Shown piece after piece: positions 4,844 through 6,536 of a stretch of 6,536 nucleotides of DNA. Numbering within the stretch: the first letter of the stretch is position 1; every line of letters begins with the position of its first letter. The DNA comes from Candidatus Thorarchaeota archaeon. GTDB taxonomy: Archaea > Asgardarchaeota > Thorarchaeia > Thorarchaeales > Thorarchaeaceae. Made by a program: the position numbers and the translations under genes. The DNA is taken from contig JAEOST010000132.1 of assembly GCA_016840245.1 (NCBI GenBank), positions 1-6,536 on the forward strand, given 5' to 3'. A model generated the notes under the pieces. It was not told the DNA's origin. It worked only from the letters and a program-made list of their open reading frames with translations, and ran no database searches.

Positions 4844-6536
4844 CTAAGGCTCTGGTTCAATGACCGCTCGAATTCTAATGATTTCAGCACCAATCTTCTT
4901 CTGCTTTGCAATCTTGAATATACCAAGAGTGCTTGTACGTTCTACGTGTGGACCACCACAGAGTTCCATGCTGAAGTCTCCAACAGAGTAGACTGAGACC
5001 TCCTCTTCATAGTTCTCCTTGAAGAACGCAAGTGCACCTGCTGCAATCGCATCGTCGTATGGCATGAATCTGCGAGTCACCTCAAGATCTTTCTGGATGA
5101 TACCGTTCACAAGGTCTTCTACCTGTTCAACTTCTTCTGGAGTGAGCTTCCTGGAGAAGATGAAGTCGAATCGCAGACGTTCCTCTGTGATGTTACTACC
5201 CATCTGCTGGATACTATCGCCCAACACCTTTCTCAATGCAGCTTGTAACAAGTGAGTCGCTGTGTGGAGTTTGGTAATCTCTTCACTATGGTCAGCGAGA
5301 CCACCCCTGAATCTACCCTGGGTTGCAGTTCGGGATATCTCTCTATGATGTTCAAACTGCTTTTGGAACTCTTCCATGTCAACTTTGATTCCGTTCTCTT
5401 CAGCAATCTCTCTGGTCATCTCTGGTGGCATGCCAAAGCTAGTGAAGAGGAGAAACGCATCTTCACCTGTTATCGTTCCTGTGTCTTGCAGGATTCTATG
5501 GAGTTTTCGAAGCGCCTTGTTCAATGTCTTCCTAAATTTCACCTCTTCATCATGAAGGTGCTTCATGACAAAGTCACGATTTCTCTTGACTTCATCATAG
5601 ACATCTTTGTAGATATCGATAATCACGTCCACAAGCTCAGGTAGAAATCCCGGTTCAATTCCCAGTTGGTCTGCACTGAAAACAGACTTCCGAATCAGTC
5701 TTCGAACTATGTATCCTTGTTCAACATTTGAAGGGGCAACTTGCCTATCATCTGACATTATCATAACTGCAGCTCGAACATGATCTGCAATGATGTGAAT
5801 GAACATCTCATCGGTTTTTGTGAACTCTTCTTTTCCTGATTTTATTCTTATTTTGTCAATAAGCGGAACAAATGTTTCAATCTCATAAACAGTGGTGGCT
5901 CCTTGCATCATTGCGATTGTTCTCTCAACACCCATACCAGTGTCAATGTTTCGTTGGTCGAGTTTCTCAAACTTGTTCTCACCGACCTGATTCACTTCCA
6001 TGAATACGTCGTTCCAGACTTCGAACCAATGACCACACTCGCAACTTGGCTTGCAATCAGGACCACATGCAGGGACATTGTCGAGTGCAATGAACATCTC
6101 AGTGCACGGTCCACAAGGTCCGGTTGAACCCACTGGACCCCACCAGTTGTCCTCTCGAGGTAATGAGTAGATTCTCTCTTCTGGAATGCCAACGTTCTTC
6201 CAGAGTTCAATTGCCTCCTCATCACGTGGTGAGTATTCATCACCAGCAAAGACAGTCACTGATAGCTTCTTTGGATCAAAACCCAGCCACTTCTTGTCAG
6301 TGAGGAATTCATAACTCCAAGTTATCGCTTCTTTCTTCCAGTAATCACCAAGACTCCAATTTCCCAACATCTCGAAGAAAGTCAAGTGTGTGGGGTCTCC
6401 AACCTCATCGATATCAGTGGTTCTGATACACTTCTGACAGTTTGCTAGACGATTTCCCTGAGGATGTGGTTGTCCGAGGAGAAATGGTACAAGAGGGTGC
6501 ATACCGGCTGATGTGAAGAGAGCTGTTGGGTCATTC
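4844..6536 (-). CDS. alaS: Alanyl-tRNA synthetase lacking C-Ala domain, 5'-partial
   Basis: This enzyme charges tRNA-Ala with alanine and removes mischarged serine and glycine. The N-terminus is cut by the window edge: the first visible residues are N-D-P-T-A-L-F-T-S-A-G-M, so roughly 40-50 residues are missing by comparison with the family. Numbered from the methionine at 6502, the class II core includes C-I-R-T...D-E-V-G-D (25-36), F-F-E-M-L-G-N-W-S-L-G-D (42-53) and a motif 3 region D-T-G-M-G-V-E-R-T (187-195). A four-cysteine cluster (C146, C150, C154, C156) is followed by F-E-V-W-N. The editing site is complete: HTATH (413-417, DNA 5252-5266) and CGGPH (515-519, DNA 4946-4960). The protein ends about 33 residues after CGGPH, so the coiled linker and C-Ala domain, about 250 or more residues in typical enzymes, are absent. 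The short form and the cysteine cluster resemble compact bacterial AlaRSs. Confidence 0.95.
   Translation of the reverse strand, partial: NDPTALFTSAGMHPLVPFLLGQPHPQGNRLANCQKCIRTTDIDEVGDPTHLTFFEMLGNWSLGDYWKKEAITWSYEFLTDKKWLGFDPKKLSVTVFAGDEYSPRDEEAIELWKNVGIPEERIYSLPREDNWWGPVGSTGPCGPCTEMFIALDNVPACGPDCKPSCECGHWFEVWNDVFMEVNQVGENKFEKLDQRNIDTGMGVERTIAMMQGATTVYEIETFVPLIDKIRIKSGKEEFTKTDEMFIHIIADHVRAAVMIMSDDRQVAPSNVEQGYIVRRLIRKSVFSADQLGIEPGFLPELVDVIIDIYKDVYDEVKRNRDFVMKHLHDEEVKFRKTLNKALRKLHRILQDTGTITGEDAFLLFTSFGMPPEMTREIAEENGIKVDMEEFQKQFEHHREISRTATQGRFRGGLADHSEEITKLHTATHLLQAALRKVLGDSIQQMGSNITEERLRFDFIFSRKLTPEEVEQVEDLVNGIIQKDLEVTRRFMPYDDAIAAGALAFFKENYEEEVSVYSVGDFSMELCGGPHVERTSTLGIFKIAKQKKIGAEIIRIRAVIEPEP

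Noticed and set aside
5252..5644. Open frame of 130 codons on the plus strand, antisense to alaS
   Set aside because: Shadow of a strongly conserved synthetase; no recognisable domain and no start signals.

Overview
The window reads as a piece of an archaeal chromosome of moderate GC content. The main reason is promoter style: A/T-rich TATA-like boxes lie about 26 bases ahead of plausible transcript starts, bacterial -35/-10 pairs are not evident, and a T-rich stretch follows structured DNA where a transcript should end. Two genes appear to start with TTG. The lineage cannot be fixed from sequence reading alone; an Asgard or euryarchaeal-like genome would fit, and this is only a guess.

Layout, left to right. 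(1) A 5'-truncated membrane protein with an internal four-cysteine zinc ribbon (1-851, +) ends before a strong hairpin/T-tract terminator. (2) A metallo-beta-lactamase-fold hydrolase of the RNase Z-like type (+) has its own TATA box. (3) Convergent to it is a two-gene minus-strand operon: a DUF47/PhoU-like accessory protein followed by a PiT-family phosphate transporter. (4) The 206-base gap upstream of that operon holds a strongly folded segment. Its pairing is better on the minus strand, and it has a TATA-like box at one end and a T-tract at the other, so it may be a small structured RNA of unknown family. (5) An ARPP-1-family protein (minus) follows, with an unusual start region. Its promoter is surrounded by five alternating copies of a GTAATA/TATTAC half-site, which looks like an operator for a dedicated repressor. 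(6) At the right end is an alanyl-tRNA synthetase (minus, N-terminus outside the window) that stops directly after the editing domain and so lacks the C-Ala domain.

Functional links. The DUF47 and PiT genes form a clear phosphate-uptake unit. The other genes look like independent transcription units, and no single pathway joins them. The two parts most worth a second look are the putative RNA at about 3557-3667 and the repeat-studded promoter of the ARPP-1 gene at 4716-4779. The short, bacterial-looking AlaRS is a third point of interest.
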